25,130 bases of DNA from STF1-138 sp035356975 (GTDB lineage Bacteria > Patescibacteriota > Patescibacteriia > UBA1558 > S5-K13). The stretch covers positions 1 through 25,130 of the forward strand of contig DAORGW010000012.1 of assembly GCA_035356975.1 (NCBI GenBank). The letters run 5' to 3'. Below are positions 15,386 to 21,826 of the stretch, piece by piece. The first letter of the stretch is position 1. Every line of letters begins with the position of its first letter. Under the pieces are notes generated by a model. The model was not told the DNA's origin and made no database searches. It was given only the letters and a program-made list of their open reading frames with translations. The position numbers and the translations under genes are program-made.

Positions 15386-15763
15386 CTATTTCATTTTCAA
15401 AGCGTTTTTTACATGTTCTATAACAGAAGCAATTGGAGTGTTTGATTTTATAAAATAGTCTATTGCCCCCAAATTTTTTGCTTTTTTTACATCCTCTTCT
15501 TGTGATAAATTAGAAGAGATAATAACGGGAATTTTAATATTTTTATTTTTAATCTCCTCAAGAACAAAAAAACCATCTTTAATTGGCATCATAATATCTA
15601 AAAGAAGTAAATCGTAGTGTTCTTTTTCTAACTCTTTTACGGCATCTTCTCCATTAAAAACAGATTTGGCATCAAATCCAGAACTTCTTAACTTTAATTC
15701 GAGTGCTTTTGCCATCGCTCTTTCATCTTCTGCTATAAGTATCTTTTTTGCTTGTTTTGACAT
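15386..15763 (-). CDS. Single-domain (REC-only) response regulator at the head of the pilus operon
   Basis: A 125-residue receiver domain with acidic residues E12/D13/E14 (IAEDE), phospho-acceptor D56 in LLLLDIMMP, switch Ser in VIISSN and the conserved Lys in YFIKSN. There is no DNA-binding or enzymatic output domain. It is the first gene after the operon promoter and lies 48 bases before pilB, a position reminiscent of PilG/PilH-like regulators that act on pilus motors by contact. The kinase encoded later in the same operon is its likely phosphodonor (inference from context). Confidence 0.93.
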   Translation of the reverse strand: MSKQAKKILIAEDERAMAKALELKLRSSGFDAKSVFNGEDAVKELEKEHYDLLLLDIMMPIKDGFFVLEEIKNKNIKIPVIISSNLSQEEDVKKAKNLGAIDYFIKSNTPIASVIEHVKNALKMK

Positions 15764-15812
15764 AACATAATTACTTATAAATTAAAAAATTGGGGTCTTC
15801 TAACTTATATAT

Positions 15813-15841
15813 ATTATAGTATCTTTAAACCCAAAAGTAAA
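15813..15841 (-). promoter_or_regulatory. Promoter of the pilus/sensor operon
   Basis: Read on the minus strand: -35 TTTACT (15836-15841), 17-base spacer, perfect -10 TATAAT (15813-15818). It predicts a start about 40 bases upstream of the first ATG at 15763. No other equally good promoter was seen inside the tightly packed operon, supporting one transcript of about 10.6 kb down to the terminator at 5091-5123. Confidence 0.6.
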
Positions 15842-15891
15842 TCGAAAAAATTCATAAATTTATATATTTTTTCTAAAAATTTTATTCAATA

Positions 15892-15918
15892 TTTACATAA
15901 AAATATCGTTGATATAAT
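15892..15918 (+). promoter_or_regulatory. Promoter of the CapA-family gene, probably leaderless
   Basis: TTTACA (15892-15897), a short 15-base spacer, and perfect TATAAT (15913-15918). The -10 ends only eight bases before ATG 15927, so the transcript would begin at or within a few bases of the start codon. Confidence 0.55.
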
Positions 15919-15926
15919 ATTAAAAC

Positions 15927-17018
15927 ATGCAGATACTTAAAAAAATACTAATATTTTTGATTGGAACGTTTTTAATTTTGTTTATTACTAGCTTATTTTT
16001 ACCAAATATCAAAACTGCTTATATCAAACAAGCTCTCCCCATATTTATAAAACAAGAAAAAGAAATTTCACAACAAGCTTCAATGATAGCTGTCGGGGAT
16101 ATAATGCTCTCCCGAGGCGTTGCCTCAAAAATAAAAAAATATGATAATTTTGATTATCCATTTTTAAAGTTGAAAGAAATTTTAAAATCTGTAGATTTTA
16201 ATTTTGCAAATTTAGAATCTCCTATAATTGCTGGCCAAGCAATAAATACTGGACAAATGATTTTTCGTGCTGATCCTGGAATTGAAAAAAATTTAAAAGA
16301 AAATAATTTCTCAATTTTTTCTCTTGCAAACAATCATATGCCAAATTTTGGTGCACACGGAATAGAAAACACAATAAAACTTTTAAATGAACAAAATATA
16401 AAATATTGCGGGGCTGGAGAAAATGAAAACACAGCTTATGCGCCCGCCTATTTGGAAGTAAATGGAATCAAATTTGCTTTTTTATGCTTTAACGATTCTG
16501 ATGTGGTTCCAATTAGCTACATGGCGGGTGCCTCAAGTTATGGGACAGCATTTATGGATATTAAAAAACTACAAGAATCAATAAAAATAGCTCGTGAAAA
16601 TTCAGACTTTGTAATTATATCAATGCACTCTGGGACAGAATATGTAAATGACCCCAACAAAAGACAAATTGAATTTGCACACAACGCAATTGATTTTGGC
16701 GCTGATTTAATAATAGGCCATCATCCACACGTTGTTCAAACAATTGAAAAATATAAAGATAAATATATATTTTATAGCTTAGGAAATTTTATATTTGATC
16801 AAATGTGGTCACAAGAAACAAAAGAAGGATTAATTGTCAAATTTATTTTTGAAAAAAATAAAAATATACAATTTTCAATAATTCCAATAGTAATAGAAGA
16901 TTATTCTCAGCCAAGATTGGCAAACGAAGAAGAATCAACAAAAATATTAAAAAGATTAAAATATGACATTGTTAAAGATTTAAATTTTTCCCAATATAAA
17001 AAAAAAGACAATAACTAA
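15927..17018 (+). CDS. CapA-family (PGA_cap) metallophosphatase-like membrane protein
   Basis: A 363-residue protein with an N-terminal membrane anchor or uncleaved signal (about 5-25). The CapA/PgsA-type calcineurin-like domain follows: VGDIMLSRGV (about 56-65), NLESPI, LANNHMPNFG (the Asn-His metal-ligand motif), MHSGTEY, IGHHPHVVQ and YSLGNFIFDQ. These are the conserved metal-ligand blocks of the family. The prototype takes part in poly-gamma-glutamate capsule export, but most members in other bacteria have unknown substrates, so a surface-polymer role is only likely. The gene is divergent from the pilus operon and stands alone, with a promoter so close that the message is probably leaderless. 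No clear terminator was seen after it. Confidence 0.9.
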   Translation: MQILKKILIFLIGTFLILFITSLFLPNIKTAYIKQALPIFIKQEKEISQQASMIAVGDIMLSRGVASKIKKYDNFDYPFLKLKEILKSVDFNFANLESPIIAGQAINTGQMIFRADPGIEKNLKENNFSIFSLANNHMPNFGAHGIENTIKLLNEQNIKYCGAGENENTAYAPAYLEVNGIKFAFLCFNDSDVVPISYMAGASSYGTAFMDIKKLQESIKIARENSDFVIISMHSGTEYVNDPNKRQIEFAHNAIDFGADLIIGHHPHVVQTIEKYKDKYIFYSLGNFIFDQMWSQETKEGLIVKFIFEKNKNIQFSIIPIVIEDYSQPRLANEEESTKILKRLKYDIVKDLNFSQYKKKDNN

Positions 17019-17054
17019 ATTTTTATGCAATAATCTTAATTTATTAATAAACTA

Positions 17055-17082
17055 TTGACACTGTAAATAAATACTATATAAT
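17055..17082 (+). promoter_or_regulatory. Consensus sigma70-type promoter of the dksA-like/lspA operon
   Basis: Perfect -35 TTGACA (17055-17060), 16-base spacer, perfect -10 TATAAT (17077-17082). Predicted start near 17089, about 23 bases before ATG 17112. This is the best promoter in the window and implies strong constitutive expression. Confidence 0.85.
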
Positions 17083-17111
17083 TACCATATTAAAAATTTA
17101 CCCATAAATAC

Positions 17112-17474
17112 ATGGATAAAAAAACACTAGAACAAATAAAAGAAAAATTACTCATAGAAAAACAAGAATTAACAAAAGAATTAAATAGTTTTGCTGAAAA
17201 AAATGATAAAATAGAGAATGAATATGAAACCAAATTCCCAGATTATGGTGGACACGAAGACGAAAATGCCGCAGAAGTAGCAGACTTTGAAAGTGATTTA
17301 TATCTAGAAAAAACACTAGAACAATCACTTAAAAAAATTGATGAAGCCCTAGAAAGAATAGAAAAAGGAACATATGGAACCTGCGAAGAATGTGGTAAAA
17401 AAATTCCCACAGAAAGATGTTTGGCATTTCCAACTGCGGCAAAATGCATGGAATGTAAAAGAAAATCATTATAA
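17112..17474 (+). CDS. DksA/TraR-type C4 zinc-finger protein
   Basis: A 120-residue protein. A long charged coiled-coil-like N-terminal part (about 1-85, with an acidic loop GGHEDENAAEVADFESD) is followed by the zinc finger GTYGTCEECGKKIPTERC...CMEC, spaced C-X2-C-X17-C-X2-C as in DksA. DksA-type proteins enter the RNA polymerase secondary channel and alter initiation, often with ppGpp. Short members like this one may do so or may have another zinc-dependent role. The gene follows a consensus promoter, and its stop codon is directly followed by the ATG of lspA. Confidence 0.9.
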   Translation: MDKKTLEQIKEKLLIEKQELTKELNSFAEKNDKIENEYETKFPDYGGHEDENAAEVADFESDLYLEKTLEQSLKKIDEALERIEKGTYGTCEECGKKIPTERCLAFPTAAKCMECKRKSL

Positions 17475-17939
17475 ATGAAAAAAGTACAAATAATATTAAT
17501 TTTATTTTTATTATTTATAATAGATATAGTATCCAAAATTCTTATATTAAATAAACTCCCTATTGGTGGAGTTTATCTATTTCACGGAGTGAATTTTGAA
17601 CTTCATAAAAATTACGGGGTGGCTTTTGGAATAAATATTTATAATATTTTAATAATTCCTATTTCTATAATTATAACGATATTTCTTATAATGGAAATAC
17701 AGGAGACCCTAAAATTAAAAAAATATTATTTAAGTTTTTTTATTGGGCTTATAATAATTGGAGCTACGTCAAATTTAATTAATAGAATCACCTACGGATA
17801 TGTGGTTGATTTTATTTCTATATATTTTTTTCCTGTATTTAATTTTTCTGATTTATATATAATAATTGGTGTGATATTTTATTTTTTATTTTTAAACAAG
17901 CCCCTTGATAAAAATACCAAAGGGCTAATAAATCAATAA
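17475..17939 (+). CDS. lspA: Lipoprotein signal peptidase II
   Basis: A 154-residue membrane aspartyl protease with four hydrophobic segments. The family motifs are present: DIVSK near the N terminus, NYGVAFG, then ATSNLINRITYGYVVDFI with the first catalytic Asp, and FPVFNFSD with the second catalytic Asp. The usual NLxDR Asp is replaced by Asn (NLINR), but this is not one of the two catalytic Asp residues, so the enzyme should be active. It cleaves the signal peptide of diacylglyceryl-modified prolipoproteins. It directly abuts the dksA-like gene (TAA then ATG). Its stop codon abuts the stop of the convergent gene with no base between. Confidence 0.95.
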   Translation: MKKVQIILILFLLFIIDIVSKILILNKLPIGGVYLFHGVNFELHKNYGVAFGINIYNILIIPISIIITIFLIMEIQETLKLKKYYLSFFIGLIIIGATSNLINRITYGYVVDFISIYFFPVFNFSDLYIIIGVIFYFLFLNKPLDKNTKGLINQ

Positions 17940-18944
17940 TTATTTCTTTTTTCTAAGAAACATCACATACAAACCTATAAAAATAACCAACGCGCCTAAA
18001 AGGACTGTTCCTATTTTTCTCTTATTTTTTTCTGCTGAATTATCAACAACTAAATCTTCTTGTATTTCTTGTTTAACTTCTTCATCTGGCGTTGCCATTT
18101 GAATTTCTTCTGTCATGTTATTCTGCTCTGATTCTAGAATCTGTTCTTTGACTGGTGTTGTTTCGTTTTCATCGCTTTTCAACTCACTATCCACGACAAG
18201 TATGTTTTTTTCCTCACTAGATGTTGCATTAGATGTAACATTTACCGTTGTAGTAGATTCTTGAAAATCTACTGAAACTGGAACATCTAGCTCTTGAGAA
18301 ACTATATCAATGGTCTCCCTGGGTTCTGAAATTGAACTTGTACTTGTTGTAGTTGTTTCTATTTGTGTTTCTTCTAATACAATATTTTTATCCTCTAAAA
18401 TAGTAAAGCTGTTGTAATTTGATAAAAAGCTTCTATCCTTTTCGTTGAAAGACCACGCTATAACGGACCAACTATGTACTCCTAAATCCAAATCACCACC
18501 CAATTCAATATAAAAATTTGCTGTATTTGATTTTTCATCATTTCTAACAATTGCTTTTCCGAAATAATCTCCATCAATATAAACATCTATTATTGTATTA
18601 TTCCATGTAAGACCCGTTAAATAAATTTTTTGAGATTTATTAAATTTTTTATTATTTGGTTCTCTGAGTGTTGGAATTGGTATCTTACATTTTGACAAAG
18701 AACATTGTTTTAAAAATTCCTCATCCTTGGTTTTTTTTACATTTTCTTGTTCTGCTTTTAATGTCTCAGAAATAGGAGAAATAAGAACATTTGTTGATGT
18801 TGATGATTCCTCATAGGGCGTAGGAATTGGTGCTAATTCTGGAGTGCTTGTAGCCCCAGAAACATGCACCTCCTCTGCCTTTACAAAAGCAAAACAAAAA
18901 AACAGCAAAAACGCGGATAAAAATAAAATTGCTTTTTTTGCCAT
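17940..18944 (-). CDS. Exported, C-terminally anchored surface protein of unknown role
   Basis: A 334-residue protein. The signal peptide MAKKAILFLSAFLLFFCFAFVKA is followed by a Ser/Thr/Pro/Glu-rich stretch. A compact beta-type domain (about 95-185, with KIYLTGLTWNNTIIDVYIDGDYFGKA and LGVHSWSVIAWSF) resembles an Ig-like fold. A second long low-complexity acidic Thr/Ser/Glu linker (about 190-300) leads to a C-terminal membrane helix VLLGALVIFIGLYVMF with a KKK tail. There is no LPxTG motif. The architecture suggests an envelope protein holding one beta domain away from the membrane. I do not recognise a family. It meets lspA tail to tail with no gap and no obvious terminator between. Confidence 0.8.
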   Translation of the reverse strand: MAKKAILFLSAFLLFFCFAFVKAEEVHVSGATSTPELAPIPTPYEESSTSTNVLISPISETLKAEQENVKKTKDEEFLKQCSLSKCKIPIPTLREPNNKKFNKSQKIYLTGLTWNNTIIDVYIDGDYFGKAIVRNDEKSNTANFYIELGGDLDLGVHSWSVIAWSFNEKDRSFLSNYNSFTILEDKNIVLEETQIETTTTSTSSISEPRETIDIVSQELDVPVSVDFQESTTTVNVTSNATSSEEKNILVVDSELKSDENETTPVKEQILESEQNNMTEEIQMATPDEEVKQEIQEDLVVDNSAEKNKRKIGTVLLGALVIFIGLYVMFLRKKK

Positions 18945-19027
18945 GTTTTTTATTTTAATAGTAAATTAAATCTTGTTCATATACCTTATACTTTCTACAA
19001 AAAAAATCAATATTGAAAAATATGTAT

Positions 19028-19051
19028 AAAAATTGCCTAATATGTGGGCAA
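19028..19051 (-). terminator. Probable terminator after the YraN-like gene
   Basis: Read on the minus strand: TTGCC (complement of 19047-19051) / GGCAA (complement of 19033-19037) with a nine-base loop, followed by TTTTT (19028-19032). It lies a few bases after the stop codon at 19059. The stem is short, so confidence is moderate. Confidence 0.5.
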
Positions 19052-19058
19052 AGTAAAA

Positions 19059-19409
19059 TCATATATCGATTTTGTAAACCCTGGCTGTTTTATGTTTTAC
19101 ATCAATTAAAACACTTATTATAATCATAAAATAGGTCTTTTTTGACTTATTTACCTGAAAATATGACAAAATACTTCTCTCCAATCTTAATATTTTAGAA
19201 GAAGAAATGGATATTTCTGGTGGACCAAATTTATCACTTGTTCTAGTTTTTACTTCTATAAAATATAAAATATCATTTTTTTCTGCAATTATATCAATTT
19301 CTCCGCATCTAAAATATACATTTCTATCTATAATACTATATCCCCTCTTTTGGAGATATTTTACTGCAATTTCCTCGCCAAGTCTTCCAATTTTTTGATT
19401 ATAATTCAT
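19059..19409 (-). CDS. YraN/UPF0102-family nuclease-like protein
   Basis: A 116-residue protein that nearly fills the family length. Conserved blocks: GRLGEEIAVKYLQKRGYSIIDRN at the start, then GEIDIIAEKNDILYFIEVKTR. The Glu of GEE, the Asp of GEID and the E-x-K of IEVKTR form a restriction-endonuclease-like (PD-(D/E)xK type) active site. Family function is not firmly known; a role in DNA processing is usually proposed. The start is taken as ATG 19409 (MNYNQKIGRLGEE); a TTG at 19427 would extend it into repeat sequence. The start codon touches the left boundary of the repeat-enclosed S23 cassette, so the gene may have lost its original upstream region. Confidence 0.9.
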   Translation of the reverse strand: MNYNQKIGRLGEEIAVKYLQKRGYSIIDRNVYFRCGEIDIIAEKNDILYFIEVKTRTSDKFGPPEISISSSKILRLERSILSYFQVNKSKKTYFMIIISVLIDVKHKTARVYKIDI

Positions 19410-19410
19410 A

Positions 19411-19470
19411 TTATTTACTATTTTCAAATTTCAATTTTCAATTGATTTACTATTTGATTATTTACTATTT
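19411..19470. repeat. Left repeat block of the S23 cassette
   Basis: The 11-mer ATTTACTATTT occurs three times here (19413, 19445 and 19460), together with TTCAATTTTCAATT near 19430. The same 11-mer occurs in the opposite orientation (AAATAGTAAAT) at 19915 and 20011 on the other side of the gene at 19458-19841. The block runs from the start codon of the YraN-like gene into the last codons and stop of the S23-type gene. Confidence 0.75.
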
Positions 19471-19841
19471 CCATTACCATTCAAAGAACCAGTTATTTTA
19501 CCAAATATCAAACAAAACTCCTGTGATTCTTGAAGTAATTGTTGTATTTCAATATTATCTTTATAATAACCAAACATTAATCTTAACCAATACCATGTTT
19601 CATTTGCTTCTTTTCTACAAATATAAATTTTGTTTCTAAAATCCTTTTTGGAACTAGAATTATTCGCCTCAATATAGTTTGCGCCAATACTCGTAGCCGA
19701 TCTCACTAATTGATTTATTATCACCCTAATTGAACTGTTGTATTCTAGAGAATTACAAAATTTTATTATAGATTCGCTAAATTTTAACGTTCTTTCTTCT
19801 AACATCATTGCTTTCTCTTGTCTTGTTAAATCACTTTTCAT
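19458..19841 (-). CDS. Four-helix-bundle protein (23S rRNA intervening-sequence / Avd-like family)
   Basis: A 127-residue, mainly helical, basic protein. Family blocks: LKFSESIIKFCNSLEYN, INQLVRSATSIGANYIEANNSSSKKDF (the strongly conserved centre), then the IYICRKEANETWYWLRLM helix. Members are found inside intervening sequences of 23S rRNA genes, as free-standing genes, and as the Avd accessory protein of diversity-generating retroelements. They bind nucleic acid and form ring-like oligomers. Here no 23S rRNA gene, reverse transcriptase or variable repeat lies nearby. The C-terminal tail (GNGNSK) is encoded by the flanking repeat, and inverted copies of that repeat lie on both sides, so the gene looks like cargo or driver of a small mobile unit. 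Confidence 0.92.
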   Translation of the reverse strand: MKSDLTRQEKAMMLEERTLKFSESIIKFCNSLEYNSSIRVIINQLVRSATSIGANYIEANNSSSKKDFRNKIYICRKEANETWYWLRLMFGYYKDNIEIQQLLQESQEFCLIFGKITGSLNGNGNSK

Positions 19842-19894
19842 AGTTTTTTTTATTAATTATTAAATAGATAAATAAATTACTACATTATTAAATA

Positions 19895-19932
19895 GAAAAT
19901 GAATTGAAAATTAGAAATAGTAAATTGAAAAT
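19895..19932 (+). repeat. Direct repeat, copy 1 of 38 bases
   Basis: A 38-base AT-rich sequence beginning GAAAATGAATTG, repeated without mismatch at 19991-20028. It contains AAATAGTAAAT (19915-19925), the inverse of the 11-mers in the left repeat block. A smaller 13-base direct repeat (19856-19868 and 19884-19896) lies just before it. Confidence 0.85.
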
Positions 19933-19962
19933 AAAAAGATCGCTCAAGTTGGCGACCCTTTT
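19933..19962 (-). terminator. Terminator-like hairpin between the direct repeats
   Basis: AAAAG (19934-19938) and TCGC (19940-19943) pair with GCGA (19952-19955) and CTTTT (19958-19962) around a small internal bulge. On the minus strand the hairpin ends in a T run, so it can terminate the transcript of the gene ending at 20028. It sits exactly between the two 38-base repeat copies, suggesting that one copy was inserted between the gene and its terminator. Confidence 0.55.
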
Positions 19963-19990
19963 ATATAAAAAAATTAAAAATTTATAAATT

Positions 19991-20028
19991 GAAAATGAAT
20001 TGAAAATTAGAAATAGTAAATTGAAAAT
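19991..20028 (+). repeat. Direct repeat, copy 2 of 38 bases
   Basis: Identical to 19895-19932. Its last base is the final base of the stop codon of the minus-strand membrane protein gene, so the repeat abuts that coding sequence with no spacer. Confidence 0.85.
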
Positions 20029-20444
20029 TATTTTATATATTTCTCATATTCTCTTCTTTTTGCATCTTCTATTCGCTTTGCTGGAATTTTTGTCAAATGA
20101 TATTGTAGTGTATTACAAATCCAAACCAAAATAAAGGCCCACCAAAAAATCATTAAAAATCTTGCTTGAAAATATGGGACTCTTACTTTCCTAAAAAATA
20201 ATAAAAATAAATTAATGATTCCAAAAGTAATAAATATGTTATAAAATTTCAAAAATAACTCTCTACTATATTTATCTAATTTCTTAAAAATCTGAATAGG
20301 TTTTTTAACAACAAAATGTTTTATCAAAAAAGCAGAGATAACCACAATAACTGAAACAAAAAACATCGTCCAAAATGTATGTGATTTTATAATTGGAGGA
20401 TAGGCGTCAAAAAAATACTGAAAATTTAAATTCATTAAATTCAT
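20028..20444 (-). CDS. Small membrane protein of unknown function
   Basis: A 138-residue protein with hydrophobic segments at about 24-46, 68-86 and 93-112, and a basic C-terminal tail (KRIEDAKRREYEKYIK). The N-terminal end is short and polar. ATG 20444 is used; ATG 20435 is an equally possible start three codons later. It lies 22 bases after the methyltransferase gene on the same strand and is probably co-transcribed. I do not recognise a family. Aromatic and basic residues near the membrane boundaries (FWWAF) support a real membrane protein. Confidence 0.75.
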   Translation of the reverse strand: MNLMNLNFQYFFDAYPPIIKSHTFWTMFFVSVIVVISAFLIKHFVVKKPIQIFKKLDKYSRELFLKFYNIFITFGIINLFLLFFRKVRVPYFQARFLMIFWWAFILVWICNTLQYHLTKIPAKRIEDAKRREYEKYIK

Positions 20445-20466
20445 AATTTTATTTTATAGAGAGAAA

Positions 20467-21024
20467 TTATTTTTTATAAATCATTCCAAAATGATATTTA
20501 CCGGCTTCAAATTCTTCTTGCAACTTTAATCCGAAAACTTCTAAATATTCCTTAATCTGTGATTGATTAACTCGCCTGTCAATTTTTGGACCAAATGGCA
20601 CTCCAATGTTTTTCCAATCTATAATGAGTATTTTACCATCTGGTTTTAAAAGTCTCACAGCTTCTTTTAGCATTTTTGAAATATCTGTTGATTCAAATAA
20701 GACATTAACTAACATTGCTAAATCAAGCGAACCCTCTGGAATATTTGTTGCGCCATAAGTTTCTAAATTGCTCCATATGGTTTTAACATTTGCAAATCCT
20801 TCTGTTTTTGCATGACTCTCAGCTGAAGACAGAACATCTTTTAAAATATCTACTGCATAAACAGTACCCTTGTCTCCAACTATTCTTGCCGCCTGAAATG
20901 TAAAATATGCTTTAGGTCCACACCCAAGAGCCCCCACCTTGTCACCATAACCCAGCCTTACATGATCTTCTAGTATCTCTCTTGCGTCTAGAAGTTCAGT
21001 GCCGCCTGCTTGTTTTTGAAACAT
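20467..21024 (-). CDS. Class I SAM-dependent methyltransferase
   Basis: A 185-residue protein. Motif I region VGALGCGPKAYFTFQAARIVG (about 32-52), acidic ribose-binding strand VYAVDI, motif IV SLDLAMLVNVLFES, then LLKPDGKILIIDW and the C-terminal strand pair ending FGMIYKK. It resembles UbiE-like or Methyltransf_31-type small-molecule enzymes. Motif I lacks the usual Asp before the glycines (GALGCGP instead of a D-x-G-x-G form), which is unusual but occurs in active enzymes. The substrate cannot be read from the sequence. It is divergent from the M50-like protease gene and upstream of the small membrane protein. Confidence 0.9.
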   Translation of the reverse strand: MFQKQAGGTELLDAREILEDHVRLGYGDKVGALGCGPKAYFTFQAARIVGDKGTVYAVDILKDVLSSAESHAKTEGFANVKTIWSNLETYGATNIPEGSLDLAMLVNVLFESTDISKMLKEAVRLLKPDGKILIIDWKNIGVPFGPKIDRRVNQSQIKEYLEVFGLKLQEEFEAGKYHFGMIYKK

Positions 21025-21056
21025 ATAGTATAATTAAGTTATTAAATAATTGAATT

Positions 21057-21102
21057 AAAGTCAAGACCCCCCATTTGACTTTATATAAATTAATTATATT
21101 AT
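21057..21102. promoter_or_regulatory. Divergent control region: palindrome containing the -35 element
   Basis: AAAGTCAA (21057-21064) and TTGACTTT (21075-21082) form an eight-base inverted repeat around a C-rich loop. On the plus strand TTGACT (21075-21080), a 16-base spacer and TATTAT (21097-21102) make a plausible promoter for the protease gene at 21142. On the minus strand the other arm also reads TTGACT, pointing to the methyltransferase gene, though its -10 (TAACTT near 21036) is weak. The palindrome could be an operator shared by both genes. Confidence 0.5.
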
Positions 21103-21141
21103 TAAATTAAACAACTAACAAGTTTAAAAATTTTCAAAAAT

Positions 21142-21759
21142 ATGTCAATTGGTATAGCTGTAATTACAATTTCAATATTAGGATATTTTAGTAATTTTTT
21201 AAATAATAGATATTTAAACTATAAAATTATAAAAATATTATATTTTCTCGGGGCTTTTATTCATGAATCTTCTCATGCAATAATGTGTTTTCTTACTGGT
21301 GCTAAAATTGAACAAATACAAATTTTTTCTTCGCAACCAAGAGTTGTGCACAGACAATCAAAAATTCCCATAATTGGTCAAATGTTAATTTCTCTTGCGC
21401 CAATTGCTGGTGGATTTTTATTTATTTTTTTAATAAATAAATTTGTTCTAGGAAATATTATAATAATCAACTCTACTTCAAATTGGAAAGAAATATTTAA
21501 AATATCCTTCGATTTTATTTCACAAATTAATTTGTTTAGCTGGCAAGGAATTTTTTTTATATTACTACTATTAAACTCTGGTGCTATGATGGGACCATCT
21601 TTTCAAGATATAAAAAATACCTGGTTCGCACTTTTAATATTGTTATTTATAAAATGGAATTTTATAAATTCTCTTGGGATAATTATAATATGTTTAATTC
21701 TTGCAAATATTTTGATTCAACTACCTATAATTATTATTATAAAAATTTTTAAAAAATAA
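21142..21759 (+). CDS. M50-like membrane metalloprotease
   Basis: A 205-residue, strongly hydrophobic protein with about five membrane segments. Zinc-binding HExxH is present as H41-E-S-S-H45, placed in a membrane helix after LGAFI. A later motif GPSFQDIKN supplies a possible third ligand (D156), as in short M50B-like peptidases. Such site-2-protease-type enzymes cut membrane substrates such as anti-sigma factors; short members often have unknown substrates. An ECF-type sigma factor and its likely membrane regulator are encoded just downstream on the other strand, which makes that regulator a candidate substrate, by inference only. Confidence 0.82.
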   Translation: MSIGIAVITISILGYFSNFLNNRYLNYKIIKILYFLGAFIHESSHAIMCFLTGAKIEQIQIFSSQPRVVHRQSKIPIIGQMLISLAPIAGGFLFIFLINKFVLGNIIIINSTSNWKEIFKISFDFISQINLFSWQGIFFILLLLNSGAMMGPSFQDIKNTWFALLILLFIKWNFINSLGIIIICLILANILIQLPIIIIIKIFKK

Positions 21760-21775
21760 AACAACCTTAAAACAC

Positions 21776-21802
21776 AAAAAAGAAGATTGCCTCTTCTTTT
21801 TT
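21776..21802. terminator. Bidirectional terminator
   Basis: AAAAAAGAAGA (21776-21786) / TCTTCTTTTTT (21792-21802), an eleven-base perfect stem with loop TTGCC and A/T tracts on both sides. It lies between the convergent protease gene and Cys-rich protein gene. Confidence 0.9.
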
Positions 21803-21826
21803 GCACTAAATATATTATAGAAAGGA

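Noticed and set aside
17902..17928. Hairpin near the end of lspA (GCCC...GGGC) as a terminator for one of the convergent genes
   Set aside because: The stem has a mismatch and no T tract follows on either strand, and it lies inside coding sequence.
17475..17939. Inactive signal peptidase II because of NLINR instead of the usual Asp form
   Set aside because: The two catalytic Asp residues, in VVDFI and FNFSD, are both present, so loss of activity is not supported.
19458..19841. A diversity-generating retroelement, because the four-helix-bundle protein resembles Avd
   Set aside because: No reverse transcriptase gene and no template/variable repeat pair are present in the window.
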